DNA from: Candidatus Methanocomedens sp. | Lineage (GTDB): Archaea; Halobacteriota; Methanosarcinia; Methanosarcinales; Methanocomedenaceae | Length of the DNA stretch: 5,794 nt | NCBI GenBank assembly: GCA_013374385.1 | Contig: QBUR01000116.1 | Coordinates: 1 to 5,794 of the forward strand | Reading direction: 5' to 3' | Part shown: positions 5,383 to 5,794 of the stretch, in pieces | How positions within the stretch are numbered: position 1 is the stretch's first letter | Layout of the letters: every line of letters starts with the position of its first letter | Notes under the pieces: generated by a model | Told to the model about the DNA's origin: nothing | Database searches by the model: none | The model's input: only the letters and a program-made list of their open reading frames with translations | Program-made: the position numbers and the translations under genes

Positions 5383-5475
5383 CTAACCAGACCCCAGCCC
5401 TTCCCAGCCCTTAACCATCCGCACCACAGCACAATCACACGGCATCTCAATCCCGTGCTTTTCACCCAGCCTCAT
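5383..5475 (-). pseudogene. Probable 3' remnant of a ketopantoate reductase-like gene
   Basis: Directly after the stop codon of the DUF234 gene, and in the same frame, comes a stretch of 30 codons ending in TAG. It reads RLGEKHGIEMP, then VVRMVKGWEGLGSG. This resembles the C-terminal helix region of 2-dehydropantoate 2-reductase (PanE/ApbA), where a pattern of (A/G)xxHGIxxP, about ten residues, MVKxxE and a final GxG is typical. The piece begins with ATG but is far too short to be the whole enzyme (about 300 residues). It is clearly richer in GC than its surroundings. I read it as the surviving tail of a panE-like gene replaced by the DUF234 gene. A short unrelated peptide or chance is possible. 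Confidence 0.4.
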
Positions 5476-5794
5476 CTAAAAATCATCCAGATCAAAAACG
5501 ATGAAACCCCTTGCACGCAAAATATCCTTATCGGAAATCGTCTTTGCGATTAATCCAAAATGTTCCTTTCGAACATCATTGTTCCAATCAATAAAATTAG
5601 ATTTTTCTTCTAAATCAATAAGGATATCTTCGGCCTGCTTTAAACTCAGATCCTTCCATTTACATTCAACAAAAAGTATCTCTTTTGAATCAGAATTCAA
5701 GGCAACAATGTCTATCTCATAAGTATTTTGTCCTTTTGGAGCACCTTTTATCTTGCCCCACTGCCGCCCAACCGTGTGGTATTCAAAAGGTATC
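5476..5794 (-). CDS. DUF234 / archaeal ATPase family protein, C-terminal part (5' end beyond window)
   Basis: The open frame on the - strand continues to the window edge, so only the last 105 or so residues are seen. They contain VGRQWGKIKG, then YEIDIVAL and ILFVECKW, followed by a helix with KQAEDIL and, near the end, GFIVFDLDDF. The D of EIDIVAL and the E-C-K of VECKW match a PD-(D/E)XK nuclease-like core, as in the DUF234 domain at the C-terminus of archaeal AAA ATPases (the PF01637 type, COG1672). A TTG at 5698-5700 could be taken as a start, but the family pattern continues upstream of it. An AAA ATPase domain with P-loop is therefore expected outside the window. Such genes are numerous, mobile and of unknown role in methanogen genomes; defence or mobile-element functions have been suggested. 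GC is low like the neighbouring accessory gene. Confidence 0.75.
   Translation of the reverse strand, partial: IPFEYHTVGRQWGKIKGAPKGQNTYEIDIVALNSDSKEILFVECKWKDLSLKQAEDILIDLEEKSNFIDWNNDVRKEHFGLIAKTISDKDILRARGFIVFDLDDF

Noticed and set aside
5476..5700. DUF234 piece read as a complete 74-residue gene starting at TTG
   Set aside because: The frame stays open to the window edge and carries family residues (VGRQWGK, EIDIVA) upstream of the TTG, so the gene is cut by the window and not short.
5501..5722. + strand open frame of 73 codons
   Set aside because: It lies opposite the DUF234 coding region, whose family motifs (EIDIVAL, VECKW) make the - strand the real one.
1..5794. CRISPR array, insertion sequence ends or riboswitch
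   Set aside because: No regularly spaced repeats of 25-40 bases, no transposase motif with flanking terminal repeats, and no recognisable riboswitch core were seen on either strand.

Overview
The window looks like a chromosomal stretch from a methanogenic or methane-oxidising euryarchaeon, most likely of the Methanosarcinales/ANME-2 type. The evidence is archaeal in kind: a geranylgeranyl-reductase-family flavoprotein, a TatD-linked radical SAM protein, a BRE/TATA promoter that places transcription at the start codon, a DUF234 ATPase end, and a tRNA gene with an archaeal bulge-helix intron and no encoded CCA. The lineage is inferred; no single gene here proves it.

Region 1 (114-4224, all + strand) holds five well-formed genes. 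First come a geranylgeranyl reductase family flavoprotein and, after a short gap with a hairpin, a small radical SAM protein. A T-run and a strong hairpin close this pair. A separate promoter with three ATTAATG heptamers upstream then starts a compact three-gene operon. It encodes a soluble ABC-type ATPase, a HypB/CobW-like GTPase rich in cysteines (joined by an ATGA overlap), and a protein with an N-terminal four-cysteine Fe-S domain. No membrane or solute-binding subunit is present. The set looks like machinery for energy-dependent handling of a metal or metallocofactor, possibly activating a corrinoid or Fe-S protein. That role is inference.

Region 2 (4297-4416, + strand) is the most unusual element: a tRNA-Ser(CGA) gene whose D arm is interrupted by a 34-nt intron. 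Removing it restores a complete 86-nt type II tRNA with T8, A14, G15, G18G19 and A21 in place. The exon/intron junction folds into an inner helix, a 3-nt bulge and a central helix, as expected for the archaeal splicing endonuclease. Introns at this site are rare outside Crenarchaeota, and a standard scan could miss the gene.

Region 3 (4417-5794) is lower in GC and accessory in character. It contains an unassigned acidic protein on the + strand and, on the - strand, the C-terminal end of a DUF234/PD-(D/E)XK-type archaeal ATPase that runs off the window edge. Two GC-richer pieces on the - strand look like 3' ends of lost genes. One lies just behind the tRNA and is unrecognised; the other abuts the DUF234 stop codon and resembles the end of ketopantoate reductase. 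The region after tRNA-Ser therefore looks like a site of gene insertion and decay.
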